64,000 nucleotides of DNA from Taibaiella sp. KBW10 (GCF_003852495.1 NZ_QAJI01000004.1:4124-68123), one strand, 5' to 3'; positions 52,835 to 61,963 are shown, numbered from the stretch's first letter. Numbers and translations are program-made. The notes: a model not told the origin generated them from the letters alone.

Positions 52835-53158
52835 ATGAAAGACAAAAAAGCATTAGTGCGTTTTGGCTGGGTAGCCATTCTGGAAGGGATTTCTTTTATC
52901 TTATTATTACTGGCTATGCTCATGAAATATGACATCATCGGAGATGTCGAAATGGGCAAAGCATTAGTGAAAAATATTGGTATGGCACATGGGGTCTTAT
53001 TTGTACTCTATACTTTATTGTTGATTCAATGTTGGACACAATACTCCTGGAAAATTGGTAAATCTGCTTTATATTTCATTTTATCTTTCCTGCCATTGGG
53101 CACTTTCTGGGTAGATAAACAAGTGAAAAAAGAGATCAATCGTTTGGCGGTAAACTAA
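52835..53158 (+). CDS. DUF3817 small membrane protein (YdzA-like)
   Basis: 107 residues from the ATG at 52835. Three hydrophobic segments: FGWVAILEGISFILLLLAM, NIGMAHGVLFVLYTLLLI, and ALYFILSFLPLGTFWVDKQ. The GMAHGVLFVLYT and LPLGTFWVD motifs are the hallmarks of DUF3817. The function is unknown. The stop lies 3 nt before truA, so the two are co-transcribed. Confidence 0.9.
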   Translation: MKDKKALVRFGWVAILEGISFILLLLAMLMKYDIIGDVEMGKALVKNIGMAHGVLFVLYTLLLIQCWTQYSWKIGKSALYFILSFLPLGTFWVDKQVKKEINRLAVN

Positions 53159-53161
53159 ACT

Positions 53162-53926
53162 ATGCGTTATTTTTTAGAAGTCAGTTATGACGGATTGTCT
53201 TTTCACGGCTCCCAATTACAGGGCGACCTGCCTACAGTGCAATATGCAGTAAATAAAGCCTTAAGTACCTTATTAAGGGTGCCGATAGAGAGTTTCGGTG
53301 CAAGCCGTACCGATGAAGGGGTACATGCTTTGGGCAATTTTTACCATTTTGATTACGAGGGGGAATTACATCCGCATACGGTGTACAAACTAAATGCTTT
53401 ACTGCCGCTGAAAATAGCGGTGGTGAATCTGTATGAAGCGAAAAATCCGGAAATGAATGCGCGTTTTGATGCCCTCAGCCGGAGATACCGCTACAAAATA
53501 TACAAAGCAAAAAATCCGTTTAAGCAGGGTAGGGCGCTGTTTCATCCTTATCCCCTGGATGTGGCGACACTCAACGAAACGGCTGCCGTTTTGAAAGAAT
53601 ACCTCGATTTTGAAACTTTTTCAAAACGCAACACGCAGACCTTTACGTTTAAGTGTACTATTTTTCAATCTTATTGGGAAGAGAACGACGATGAACTACA
53701 TTATGTTGTAGAAGCCAATCGCTTTTTAAGAGGAATGGTACGTGCTTTGGTGGGTACGCAGATCAAAGTGAATAAACAGCCGGGATCGGTAGCATTATTC
53801 AAATCCATTATTGAATCGAAAGACTGTTGCCGTGCTGATTTCAGTGTGACGGGCAACGGTTTATACCTTGAAGCCGTTAACTTTCCGGAAGATACCCTGA
53901 TCAATATCAGCAACCACCGCATATAA
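53162..53926 (+). CDS. truA: tRNA pseudouridine synthase A
   Basis: 254 residues. It isomerises U38-U40 in the tRNA anticodon arm. Motifs: FLEVSYDGLSFHGSQLQ (residues 4-20), the catalytic Asp in FGASRTDEGVHALGN near 43-57, RFDALSRRYRYKIY near 98-111 and NRFLRGMVRALVGTQIKV near 185-202. It is 3 nt after the DUF3817 gene. Confidence 0.95.
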   Translation: MRYFLEVSYDGLSFHGSQLQGDLPTVQYAVNKALSTLLRVPIESFGASRTDEGVHALGNFYHFDYEGELHPHTVYKLNALLPLKIAVVNLYEAKNPEMNARFDALSRRYRYKIYKAKNPFKQGRALFHPYPLDVATLNETAAVLKEYLDFETFSKRNTQTFTFKCTIFQSYWEENDDELHYVVEANRFLRGMVRALVGTQIKVNKQPGSVALFKSIIESKDCCRADFSVTGNGLYLEAVNFPEDTLINISNHRI

Positions 53927-53948
53927 GACCTGAAACCACGAATTTTAG

Positions 53949-53956
53949 TATCTTTG
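53949..53956 (+). promoter_or_regulatory. -7 box (TATCTTTG) before pRiA4b ORF-3-like gene
   Basis: An exact TAnnTTTG lies 38 nt before the ATG at 53995. No -33 TTG at a good spacing. Confidence 0.4.
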
Positions 53957-53994
53957 TCGCTTTATCAATAAATAATTCTCAGAAATATTGCTTT

Positions 53995-54594
53995 ATGCCT
54001 GTTTTTAAATTTAAAGTTTCCTGGATTGATGATGACAACATTAATCGTAGTATTGCATTGACCAATGGACAATCTTTTTTGCAATTTCATGAAGCGATAT
54101 TAACTGCATTTGAATTTGAAAAAAAGACTGCCAGTGCCGTGTTTTATGAAAGTAATGAAAAGCATATAAAAGGCAGGGCTATCTCCTCCGAGGTATTGGT
54201 CAACAAAAAAGATGCTCCGGCTTTATCGATGCTGAAAACACCTGTTTCTGCCCTGATTGACAATCCGGATAAGAAATTTATTTACGAATTTGATCCTGTA
54301 AAAAACTGGTCTTTCTTTGTGGAACTGATCGGCATTGACAAAGAAGAGAATGCCAAAACGAACTACCCGCATTGTTTCTATAAAGAAGGCATTGCCCCGG
54401 CATTGACGGGTGCGAAGTCTTTGGCAGAAAATCGTATGGTAGAGATGGAAGAGAAGTATGACCTGGGTAAAGAAGAAATGGACGAAGGTTACGGAAGCGA
54501 AGGAGAGGAAGATGGCAATGATGATTCGGACGACAGCAGTTCAGATGAAGAAAGCTTCGGATCAGAATATAATGAGGAAGGAGAACAGTTTTAA
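53995..54594 (+). CDS. pRiA4b ORF-3-like (IS1096 TnpR-like) protein with acidic tail
   Basis: 199 residues. The N-terminal ~145 residues resemble the plasmid pRiA4b ORF-3 fold: FKFKVSWIDDDNINRSIALTN, FLQFHEAILTAFEFEKK, SAVFYESN, KFIYEFDPVKNWSFFVEL, and YPHCFYKEGIAPAL in place of the usual PxxxxGxxxxPPED end. The last ~50 residues are almost all Asp, Glu, Ser and Gly (EGEEDGNDDSDDSS), a disordered acidic tail. Function unknown. Its stop overlaps the miaA start by one base (TAATG), so translation is coupled. Confidence 0.7.
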   Translation: MPVFKFKVSWIDDDNINRSIALTNGQSFLQFHEAILTAFEFEKKTASAVFYESNEKHIKGRAISSEVLVNKKDAPALSMLKTPVSALIDNPDKKFIYEFDPVKNWSFFVELIGIDKEENAKTNYPHCFYKEGIAPALTGAKSLAENRMVEMEEKYDLGKEEMDEGYGSEGEEDGNDDSDDSSSDEESFGSEYNEEGEQF

Positions 54595-55514
54595 TGAAGG
54601 CTGCAAAAACACTTATCGTTATTGCAGGACCTACTGCTGTGGGTAAAACAGCCTTAAGTATTGCGGTCGCACAACATTTTAAGACCGCGATTATTTCGGC
54701 CGACTCCCGGCAATGTTACCAAGAAATGACTATAGGCACCGCTAAACCAAGCCCGGAAGAGCTTTTAGCGGTGCCACATTATTTTATCAATAGCCATTCT
54801 ATTGAGGAGGCGCTCAATGCAGGTACTTATGAGCGTGAAGCTTTAGCGTATTGCGAGGCGATATTTTCCCTTCAGGATGTTGCGGTGCTCTGTGGTGGCA
54901 CGGGTTTATATATAAAAGCCCTGTGTGAAGGAATCGATGAGATGCCTGCAGTAGATAAAGCCATCGAACAACAGATACAAAAATCATATGAAGAGCAAGG
55001 CTTGGCCTGGCTTCAGGAAGCGATAGCCGCAAAAGACCCGGCTTTTTTTGCACAGGCAGAGCAGCAAAACCATAGCAGGCTCATACGGGCTTTAGCGTTT
55101 ATGGAAACCAACGGCGTATCCATCATGAACTATCGGAGCGGCGTAGTGAAAAAACGGCCTTTTAAAATCATTAAAATTGCATTGGATCTGCCTCGCGAAA
55201 CGCTGTATGAACGTATAGATCGCCGGGTAGATATCATGATGGAGCAAGGGCTGATGGCAGAAATAACTGCCTTATACCCTTACCGGGAACTAAAGAACCT
55301 GCAAACGGTAGGTTACAAAGAGTTTTACGAAATGGGAGAATGGCCCCTGTCGGAGGCGCGTATTGCTGATGCATTAGTTAAAGTAAAACAGCATTCCCGC
55401 AACTATGCGAAACGGCAACTGACCTGGTTTCGAAAAGATCCGGAATTCAAATGGTTTAGGCCAGACGATTTAATTGCTATCCTGGACTATATCCAACAAG
55501 AACAACAACAATAA
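54594..55514 (+). CDS. miaA: tRNA dimethylallyltransferase
   Basis: 306 residues. It adds a dimethylallyl group to A37 of tRNAs reading UNN codons. P-loop VIAGPTAVGKTALSIAVA near residues 8-25, the DSRQCYQEMTIGTAKPS motif near 38-54, VLCGGTGLYIKALCEG near 98-113 and LQTVGYKEFYE near 240-250. The start overlaps the upstream stop by one nucleotide, and the glycosyltransferase gene begins 4 nt after its stop. Confidence 0.95.
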   Translation: MKAAKTLIVIAGPTAVGKTALSIAVAQHFKTAIISADSRQCYQEMTIGTAKPSPEELLAVPHYFINSHSIEEALNAGTYEREALAYCEAIFSLQDVAVLCGGTGLYIKALCEGIDEMPAVDKAIEQQIQKSYEEQGLAWLQEAIAAKDPAFFAQAEQQNHSRLIRALAFMETNGVSIMNYRSGVVKKRPFKIIKIALDLPRETLYERIDRRVDIMMEQGLMAEITALYPYRELKNLQTVGYKEFYEMGEWPLSEARIADALVKVKQHSRNYAKRQLTWFRKDPEFKWFRPDDLIAILDYIQQEQQQ

Positions 55515-55518
55515 GCCG

Positions 55519-56664
55519 ATGTTTTACGCTTTTCTATGTGTCGTCTTATTACAATATTTATTCGGGTTTATCTATCAGTATAAACCCGAAAAGCCATTGA
55601 TATGCCCGGAAGATGCAGATTTGCCAAAGGTAAGCGTACTCATCTGCGGTAAGAATGAAGCCGCTAATTTCAAAAAACATTTACCCAAAATACTCGGTCA
55701 GCATTATCCCGCAACTGCTTTTGAAGTACTGGTAGTGGATGATGGTTCTACTGATGCCACGCAACAAGTGCTTCAGGAGTTACAGCAGCAGTATCCGCAG
55801 CTACGCATCCACAGCCTGAAGGAAGCAGAAGAGAAAAAATTTCCGGGTAAAAAGAATGCCCTTTACAAGGGGCTGCAGCATTGTACTTATCCTATTGTAT
55901 TGCTGACCGATGCCGATTGTGTCCCTGCCAGCTCCGATTGGATACGCATCATGGCCGGCCACTACCAGCAGGCTAAAAATAAAAATCCCGAACAAGCATA
56001 TTTTGTCCTGGCTTATGGTGCTTATCAGCAAGTCCCCGGTTTATTAAACAAATTTATCCGTTGGGAGACCGTCCATACCTTTCAGCAATACAGTTCCTGG
56101 GCCAAACTGGGTTTACCCTATATGGGCGTAGGCCGTAACCTGCTGTATGAGCGGGAAGCCGTACTCCGGACCCTGGACAATGATGAGGATTTTGCTCAAA
56201 AGTTTAAACAAACCCCATCCGGAGACGATGATCTGATTGTTGCCTATCTTGCCCATAAAGAGAATACCCTGGTTGTATCACAACCGGAAGCAAAAACGGT
56301 TTCGGAAGTCCATACTTCCTGGGCCGCATGGTGGAAACAAAAGACCCGTCACGTCTCTTCGGGAAAATATTATCCGGAAAAAATAAAAACGGCGCTTGGC
56401 TTATATGCCTTGTCTGCTTTTTTATACTGGATTACGGGACTATACTTATTGATCGCAGCCTTTACGCTGCAAATTAAAATCATTGTTTTACTTTTGATGC
56501 TGGGCAGGATACTGTTGTATGGCTATAATGCCCGTAAATGGTATCGCGCTTTGGATGAAAAAAACATAATATCATTTTATCTTACCGGTGACATCCTCTG
56601 GATGATATACAACATGGTGTTGTCGCCGTTTATTTTTTGGAAAAACAAACAACAATGGAAGTAG
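55519..56664 (+). CDS. Family 2 glycosyltransferase, membrane-bound
   Basis: 381 residues from the ATG at 55519, just after the miaA stop. An N-terminal transmembrane segment (FYAFLCVVLLQYLFGFIY) precedes a GT-A domain: VSVLICGKNEAANF near residue 36, EVLVVDDGSTDATQQVL near 72 (first Asp motif), LLTDADCVPAS near 129 (DxD) and SGDDDLIVAYL near 235, with a WWKQKTRHVSSG motif. Three C-terminal hydrophobic segments follow. It should transfer a sugar from a nucleotide donor at the membrane; acceptor unknown. Its 3' end overlaps the rsmG start. Confidence 0.9.
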   Translation: MFYAFLCVVLLQYLFGFIYQYKPEKPLICPEDADLPKVSVLICGKNEAANFKKHLPKILGQHYPATAFEVLVVDDGSTDATQQVLQELQQQYPQLRIHSLKEAEEKKFPGKKNALYKGLQHCTYPIVLLTDADCVPASSDWIRIMAGHYQQAKNKNPEQAYFVLAYGAYQQVPGLLNKFIRWETVHTFQQYSSWAKLGLPYMGVGRNLLYEREAVLRTLDNDEDFAQKFKQTPSGDDDLIVAYLAHKENTLVVSQPEAKTVSEVHTSWAAWWKQKTRHVSSGKYYPEKIKTALGLYALSAFLYWITGLYLLIAAFTLQIKIIVLLLMLGRILLYGYNARKWYRALDEKNIISFYLTGDILWMIYNMVLSPFIFWKNKQQWK

Positions 56665-57281
56665 TTTTAAAATATTTTGACGATTTTTCGGAAACACAGT
56701 TAGGCCAATTTGCCGCCTTAGGGGATTTATATAAAGAATGGAACGAAAAGATAAATGTCATCTCCAGAAAGGATATTGACCAGTTATATACCAAACATGT
56801 CTTACACTCTTTGGCCATAACCACGATTTGTCCTTTTAATCCGGGGATGCGTGTGGTCGATATCGGTACCGGTGGTGGTTTTCCCGGCATTCCCTTGGCT
56901 ATTTTTTATCCCGAAGTGGAATTTTTGCTGGTCGATTCTATCGGAAAAAAAATTAAAGTAGTACAGGAAGTGGCCGCGGCCATAGGCTTGAAAAATGTAA
57001 CAGCAGTACATTCCCGTATCGAAAATATTCCCGAGAAGGATTTTGATTTTGTAGTGTCCCGTGCAGTGGCTCCCCTTAAAACACTTTGGGAATGGGCAAA
57101 GCCGATCATCAAGAAAGATAAGTCTACAGAACTCGCTAACGGACTGATTTGTTTAAAAGGCGGAGACCTGAACCAGGAAATTGTAGACAGTGATGTGCGT
57201 CCCTCTCTTTGGGAGATGGAAAATATATTTCCTAATGAAGGCTTTGAGGAAAAATTTGTCGTTTGGGTAGGTAAGAAATAA
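56655..57281 (+). CDS. rsmG: 16S rRNA (guanine527-N7)-methyltransferase
   Basis: 208 residues from the ATG at 56655, which lies inside the last codons of the glycosyltransferase gene (10-nt overlap, coupled translation). It methylates G527 of 16S rRNA; loss gives low-level streptomycin resistance in other bacteria. NVISRKDIDQLYTKHVLHSLA near residues 30-50, SAM motif VVDIGTGGGFPGIPLAIFYP near 66-85, and FVVSRAVAPLKTLWEWAKP near 130-148 are diagnostic. Confidence 0.95.
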   Translation: MEVVLKYFDDFSETQLGQFAALGDLYKEWNEKINVISRKDIDQLYTKHVLHSLAITTICPFNPGMRVVDIGTGGGFPGIPLAIFYPEVEFLLVDSIGKKIKVVQEVAAAIGLKNVTAVHSRIENIPEKDFDFVVSRAVAPLKTLWEWAKPIIKKDKSTELANGLICLKGGDLNQEIVDSDVRPSLWEMENIFPNEGFEEKFVVWVGKK

Positions 57282-57416
57282 ACTTGCTTTGGTATGTATA
57301 TACCGATTGTAGCCGCAGACAACATAAGGAAATATCCTGTTTTTTGTTTTCGGATATCTTAACGGTTTTCGTTTCAATTTTCGGCCGTATCATTAGCATT
57401 AATCGGTTGAAAAACC

Positions 57417-57424
57417 TATTTTTG
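57417..57424 (+). promoter_or_regulatory. -7 box (TATTTTTG) of EnvC-like gene
   Basis: An exact TAnnTTTG lies 34 nt before the ATG at 57459. -33 element not clear. Confidence 0.45.
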
Positions 57425-57458
57425 CCACTTACATACAAAAATAAACCCAGCTTTTTTG

Positions 57459-59210
57459 ATGCTCAATAAGATAGTAGGAACCCTTTTACTCGTTACATTA
57501 TTTGCTGCTCCGGTGTGGGCACAGAAAAATGTAACCAGGACCGATCTGCAGTCAAAAAGAGAAGCGATACTTCAGGAAATAAAAGATGCTCAGGCACTCC
57601 TGAACGAAGCGAAGGCAAGTCAGAATGTAACCCTTACCGAGTTAAAAGCGTTAAATCATAAATTAGAACTGCGTCAGCAACTGATCAATAATATTAATTT
57701 AGAGTTGACCAATATCTCTACCGACATCCGTACCACCAATACGGATATTACGGTTTTAAATGCGCAATTGAGCAAATTCAGAACCGATTATGCCCGTTCG
57801 GTACGCTATGCCTACAAGCATCAGGAGTCTCAAAACCTGATGTTATTTGTGTTCTCTGCCAATACGTTTAATGATATGATGCGCCGAATGGAGTACATGA
57901 AAAAGTACCGCCAGTACCGCACCATACAAGCCAATAAAATTCGCGAGATACAGGGAACCTTAAAACAAAAAGTAGGTTTTCTGAACAATAAAAAACTACA
58001 GAGGGGAGAATTGCTGGCTGCAGAGCAAGAACATAAATCTGCCATTCAGGCTGATGCGGATGAAACGCAAAAAGTAGCACAGGAATTAAAAGGCCAGGTT
58101 ACCGATTTGTCGAGCCAGATTGCGAAAAATAAAAAAGCCGCCGCACAACTGGAAAGTGCGATTAAAATTCAAATTCAAAAAGAAATAGAAGAAGCGCGTC
58201 GCTTGGCTTTAGAAGAAGCCCGTCAAAGAGCCCTGGCAGAAGCCAAAGCCAAAGCGGCTGAGGAAACCCGTCGCAGAGCGGAAGAAGCCCAGCGCATGAC
58301 GGAGTTGAACAGGCAAAAAGCGGTAGAGGAAGAACAAAAGCGTGCCGCTGATTTTGCCAGACAAGCGGAGCTTGCCCGTAAGAAAGCAGCCGATGATGCC
58401 GAACGCCAACGCCTTAAGGATATTGAAGACGCTAAAAAACGTAGAGAAGCCGCCGCAGCAGAAGAAAAGCGTATTGCGGATGCACAAGCCCGAGAAGAGC
58501 AACGCAAACGTAATGAAGAGCGTAATAAAGAGATTGACCGTAAGAAAGAAGAAGAACGCCAGAAGGAACTGACGCGCCAGAAAAAGGTAGCTGAAGATTT
58601 GGAAAAACAACGCCAGGCCGCCGCACAACAGGCCACGCAATACAAATCGGGCGGTACTGTGGTTACGATCAATAAAACCCCGACCACACCTTCCTCCGCA
58701 ACGAGTACGCCTCCTGTGGTGAAGACCAATCCGGAAAGTATTTCTTATAAAAATATATTGACGCCTGACGTACAGGCTTTGTCCAATAACTTTGCAGCCA
58801 ATAAAGGTGGATTACCCTGGCCTGTAGACCGTGGATTGATTGTTGCGCCTTATGGTAATTATCAACACCCGATAGAGAAAAGTGTTACCCTCAGTAACTC
58901 CGGTATTGATATCGGTACCAGTGCCAGTGCACCGGTGAAGGTCGTATTCTCCGGTGTTGTCACCAAGATTTTCTCTGTGCCGGGTATGGGCGTCACCGTA
59001 TTGGTTAGCCATGGTCAATACTATACGGTATACAGCAAGTTGTCCAGTGCTACCGTAAGTGTGGGCACCAAATTGACGACCAGACAAACAGTAGGTTTTG
59101 CCGGTAAAAATGATGAAGGCGACAATGTAGTGCACTTTGAAGTATGGAAAGTAGGTGATAATGGCTCTATTTCCAATACCAATCCTATGGGCTGGATTGT
59201 GCCCCGATAA
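57459..59210 (+). CDS. EnvC-like murein hydrolase activator (degenerate LytM/M23)
   Basis: 583 residues from the ATG at 57459; a TTG one codon earlier is possible. Signal peptide residues 1-21 (VGTLLLVTLFAAPVWAQ). A long coiled coil (about 20-240) is followed by an extreme Ala/Arg/Glu/Lys region to ~390, a Thr/Pro-rich linker, and a LytM domain from ~445. In the LytM domain the first zinc ligand is lost: the usual HxGxD reads NSGIDIG. HFEVW near the end is kept. That pattern fits EnvC-type regulators, which activate amidases at the division site and do not cut peptidoglycan themselves. Confidence 0.9.
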   Translation: MLNKIVGTLLLVTLFAAPVWAQKNVTRTDLQSKREAILQEIKDAQALLNEAKASQNVTLTELKALNHKLELRQQLINNINLELTNISTDIRTTNTDITVLNAQLSKFRTDYARSVRYAYKHQESQNLMLFVFSANTFNDMMRRMEYMKKYRQYRTIQANKIREIQGTLKQKVGFLNNKKLQRGELLAAEQEHKSAIQADADETQKVAQELKGQVTDLSSQIAKNKKAAAQLESAIKIQIQKEIEEARRLALEEARQRALAEAKAKAAEETRRRAEEAQRMTELNRQKAVEEEQKRAADFARQAELARKKAADDAERQRLKDIEDAKKRREAAAAEEKRIADAQAREEQRKRNEERNKEIDRKKEEERQKELTRQKKVAEDLEKQRQAAAQQATQYKSGGTVVTINKTPTTPSSATSTPPVVKTNPESISYKNILTPDVQALSNNFAANKGGLPWPVDRGLIVAPYGNYQHPIEKSVTLSNSGIDIGTSASAPVKVVFSGVVTKIFSVPGMGVTVLVSHGQYYTVYSKLSSATVSVGTKLTTRQTVGFAGKNDEGDNVVHFEVWKVGDNGSISNTNPMGWIVPR

Positions 59211-59264
59211 TTATATTAACGTTTAATTTAAAATATTAATTTCACCCATATCGTTTAAGACATT

Positions 59265-60485
59265 ATGAAATTAGCTTTCTGGAAAAAGAAAAAAGATCCG
59301 AATAAACCAAAGAAACCTATATGGCGGGAATGGCTTGATGCTGCCGTATTTGCTATCGTAGCCGCAACCATTATCCGGATGTTCTTTATAGAAGCCTATA
59401 CCATTCCCACCGGGTCTATGGAAGGAACGCTTAAAGTAAATGATTATTTATTCGTCAGTAAAATGGCTTATGGAGCGCGTTTACCCAACACCCCTTTGTC
59501 GGTGCCTTTAGTACATAATACCATGCCTATATTTGGTGGTAAATCCTATAGCGAGGCCGTTAAATGGGGCTACCATCGCTTGCCTGGTTTCGGAAAAGTA
59601 AAACGTAATGATATTGTTGTGTTTAACTTCCCGAATAATGACACGGTTGTACTGGAAGATCCGGCGCAGGATTATTACCAATATGTAAGGGTACAGGGCA
59701 GGGAACAGGTTTGGAATACCAAAACCATCATTACCCGGCCGGTCGATAAAAAAGAAAATTATATCAAAAGATGCGTAGGTATCCCGGGCGATAAAGTTGA
59801 GATTAAAGAAGGCGTATTGTACATCAATGATAAAATAGCGGATTTGCATCCGCATCAGCGCATTGACTATTTAGTAGGCGGAACGGCACAATTATCAGCC
59901 GACTTTATGGAGGAAAACTTTATTGTGTTTAAAGGGTATACACAAAATAAAGAAGCCGTGTACGATATGGAGTATTCTGCAGTGGATAAAGTGAAAAAGG
60001 TGGCGGGTGTTACCGATGTAAAACCGTTTTCCCTGATTCCTGCGGGCAACCCGGGACCGGTGGATTACTGGACATTCCCTTTTGATACGGCAAATTTTAA
60101 ATGGAACCAGGATAATTATGGCAGCATGATCGTACCTGCAAAAGGAACGACAGTGCAGTTGAATCCGCAAAATATTGCTCTGTACCGAAGAATCATCCGC
60201 GTATATGAAAATAACCCTGGCTTTGTCGAGAAGGATAACCAGTTCTTTATGGATGGAAAGGCAATTACTGCTTACACATTCAAGATGGATTACTACTGGA
60301 TGATGGGCGATAACCGCCATGGTTCTGCGGATTCCCGCTTTTGGGGATTTGTACCTGAAGATCATATTGTAGGTAAGGCATCCTTTGTATGGTTGAGTTA
60401 TGGTAACGGAGATGGTAATGTCTATAACAGCAAAGGAATGCGCTGGGGCAGGATTTTTAGAACTGTTGGCAACCTGGAAAACTAA
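59265..60485 (+). CDS. lepB: Signal peptidase I
   Basis: 406 residues. One transmembrane segment (AAVFAIVAATIIRMFFI, residues ~26-42) is followed by the catalytic Ser51 in IPTGSMEGTL. The catalytic Lys is in NYIKRCVGIPGDKVEIKEGVLY near residue 168, and YYWMMGDNRHGSADSRFWGFVP near 344 is box E. It cleaves signal peptides on the outer face of the inner membrane. The ~130-residue insert between boxes D and E makes it longer than E. coli LepB, which is usual for Bacteroidota. Confidence 0.95.
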   Translation: MKLAFWKKKKDPNKPKKPIWREWLDAAVFAIVAATIIRMFFIEAYTIPTGSMEGTLKVNDYLFVSKMAYGARLPNTPLSVPLVHNTMPIFGGKSYSEAVKWGYHRLPGFGKVKRNDIVVFNFPNNDTVVLEDPAQDYYQYVRVQGREQVWNTKTIITRPVDKKENYIKRCVGIPGDKVEIKEGVLYINDKIADLHPHQRIDYLVGGTAQLSADFMEENFIVFKGYTQNKEAVYDMEYSAVDKVKKVAGVTDVKPFSLIPAGNPGPVDYWTFPFDTANFKWNQDNYGSMIVPAKGTTVQLNPQNIALYRRIIRVYENNPGFVEKDNQFFMDGKAITAYTFKMDYYWMMGDNRHGSADSRFWGFVPEDHIVGKASFVWLSYGNGDGNVYNSKGMRWGRIFRTVGNLEN

Positions 60486-60502
60486 AGAAACATAATTTTT
60501 AT

Positions 60503-60545
60503 AAAACGAGAGCAGCCCTTATATCAAGGGCTGCTCTCGTTTTAT
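60503..60545 (+). terminator. Terminator of lepB
   Basis: A perfect 18-bp stem (AAAACGAGAGCAGCCCTT / AAGGGCTGCTCTCGTTTT) with an ATATC loop lies 17 nt after the lepB stop. Confidence 0.9.
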
Positions 60546-60610
60546 GCCTGATGCGCGAAAATAGATGGGACTCCATATTTGAACCGCTTAGCAGATTGCC
60601 GCATAATTAT

Positions 60611-60642
60611 TTTGAGAGGGACATGCTTATTTGATATATTTG
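60611..60642 (+). promoter_or_regulatory. Promoter of SGNH-PKD-T9SS gene
   Basis: TTTG (60611-60614), 20 nt, TATATTTG (60635-60642). A full-consensus Bacteroidota promoter, 31 nt before the ATG. Confidence 0.75.
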
Positions 60643-60673
60643 CCTTCCTATTCATTCATAAATTTTATCAACC

Positions 60674-61921
60674 ATGCGAAAATTGCTTCTTTTATGCAAT
60701 TTCTTTTGTGCCCTTTCCCTGGGTGCACAAGCCAAAACCGTACGTGCCTTATTTATTGGCAACAGCTACACTGCGGTCAACGATTTACCCAATCTGGTCA
60801 ATAAGCTGGCACTAGGTAGCCAGGATGTGCTGACCTATGCGGCCTCTTCTCCCGGAGGCTATACCTTTCAGCAACATTTTACCAATACGGCAACCCTGAA
60901 CCTGATCAACCAGGGCAATTGGGATTATGTCGTATTGCAGGAGCAAAGCCAATTGCCCAGTTTTCCCGACGGGCAGGTCACCTCGAGCGTATATCCCTAT
61001 GCTAAGAAGCTTGATAGCCTCATCCATATACACAGCCCTTGTGCAAAAACCGTATTTTATGTAACCTGGGGACGCAAAAACGGCGATGCCGGCAACTGCT
61101 CTAACTTTCCTCCTGTTTGTACCTATGCCGGTATGGACAGCCTGTTGCAACTGCGTTATACCAATATGGCACAACAAAATGCTGCAGTATTATCGCCCGT
61201 TGCGATGGTTTGGCGCCGTTTGCGCAATAGTGCGCCAGGCATTAATTTATACGATGCAGATGAGAGCCACCCTTCTATGCATGGGTCCTTTGCTGCCGCC
61301 TGTACTTTTTATGCCATCATGTTTCAGAAAAGCCCTCAGTTGAGTACCTATAATGCCACTTTAAGTACTGCTGATGCACAGCTCATCAAAACAGCTGTAG
61401 TGACGACTGTTTATGACAGTCTGGTCTATTGGAATCGCTTTGTACCGGCAGTATCAGCCGACTTTACTGTTGCTGTTTCCGGTGCGACGGCTACGTTTAC
61501 CAATACCTCTCTGCATGCAAGCGTGTATGACTGGAATTTCGGAGACGGACAAACCGCGCAAACCCTAAACCCACAGCATACTTATGCGGCTACCGGTACT
61601 TATTCAGTACGGCTGATCGCCCAATGCACTGATACGATCGTGAAAACGGTTGAAATTGGTAGTCTGAGTATTCGCGATCAGGAAAAAAATAATAAGGTAC
61701 AAGTCTACCCCGTGCCGGCACAGGAGCAGTTATACCTGAATTATGGATCGGATATCCGCATTACCAGTATGTATATGACGGATATGACCGGTAAGAAAAT
61801 CCTTAAAAGTTTTAACCCCGCGTTGAAAAGCCTTTCGGTTAAAGAATTGGCTACAGGTACCTATTGGTTATGCCTCAGTACCAACCAAGGGATGATCACA
61901 AAGAAAATAATCGTTCGCTAA
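60674..61921 (+). CDS. Secreted SGNH-like hydrolase with PKD domain and T9SS type-A signal
   Basis: 415 residues. Signal peptide (residues 1-20, LLLLCNFFCALSLGAQA). The catalytic domain begins VRALFIGNSYTAVNDLPNLV (Ser in GNSYT), has VVLQEQSQLPS near residue 85 and DADESHPSMHGSFAAAC near 193 (Asp-x-x-His). A PKD domain covers ~260-330 (YDWNFGDGQTAQTLNPQHTY). The C-terminal ~75 residues are a type-A sorting signal (VQVYPVPAQEQLYLNYG, TDMTGKKILKS, LATGTYWLCL, ITKKIIVR). It is probably a surface esterase for a polysaccharide or glycolipid. Confidence 0.85.
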   Translation: MRKLLLLCNFFCALSLGAQAKTVRALFIGNSYTAVNDLPNLVNKLALGSQDVLTYAASSPGGYTFQQHFTNTATLNLINQGNWDYVVLQEQSQLPSFPDGQVTSSVYPYAKKLDSLIHIHSPCAKTVFYVTWGRKNGDAGNCSNFPPVCTYAGMDSLLQLRYTNMAQQNAAVLSPVAMVWRRLRNSAPGINLYDADESHPSMHGSFAAACTFYAIMFQKSPQLSTYNATLSTADAQLIKTAVVTTVYDSLVYWNRFVPAVSADFTVAVSGATATFTNTSLHASVYDWNFGDGQTAQTLNPQHTYAATGTYSVRLIAQCTDTIVKTVEIGSLSIRDQEKNNKVQVYPVPAQEQLYLNYGSDIRITSMYMTDMTGKKILKSFNPALKSLSVKELATGTYWLCLSTNQGMITKKIIVR

Positions 61922-61963
61922 TCAAGTTTTGCTTTAAAGCAATAGCAACCCGTATATATCTCA

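Noticed and set aside
57456-57458. TTG start one codon before the EnvC-like ATG
   Set aside because: The ATG at 57459 gives the same signal peptide and is the more usual start codon.
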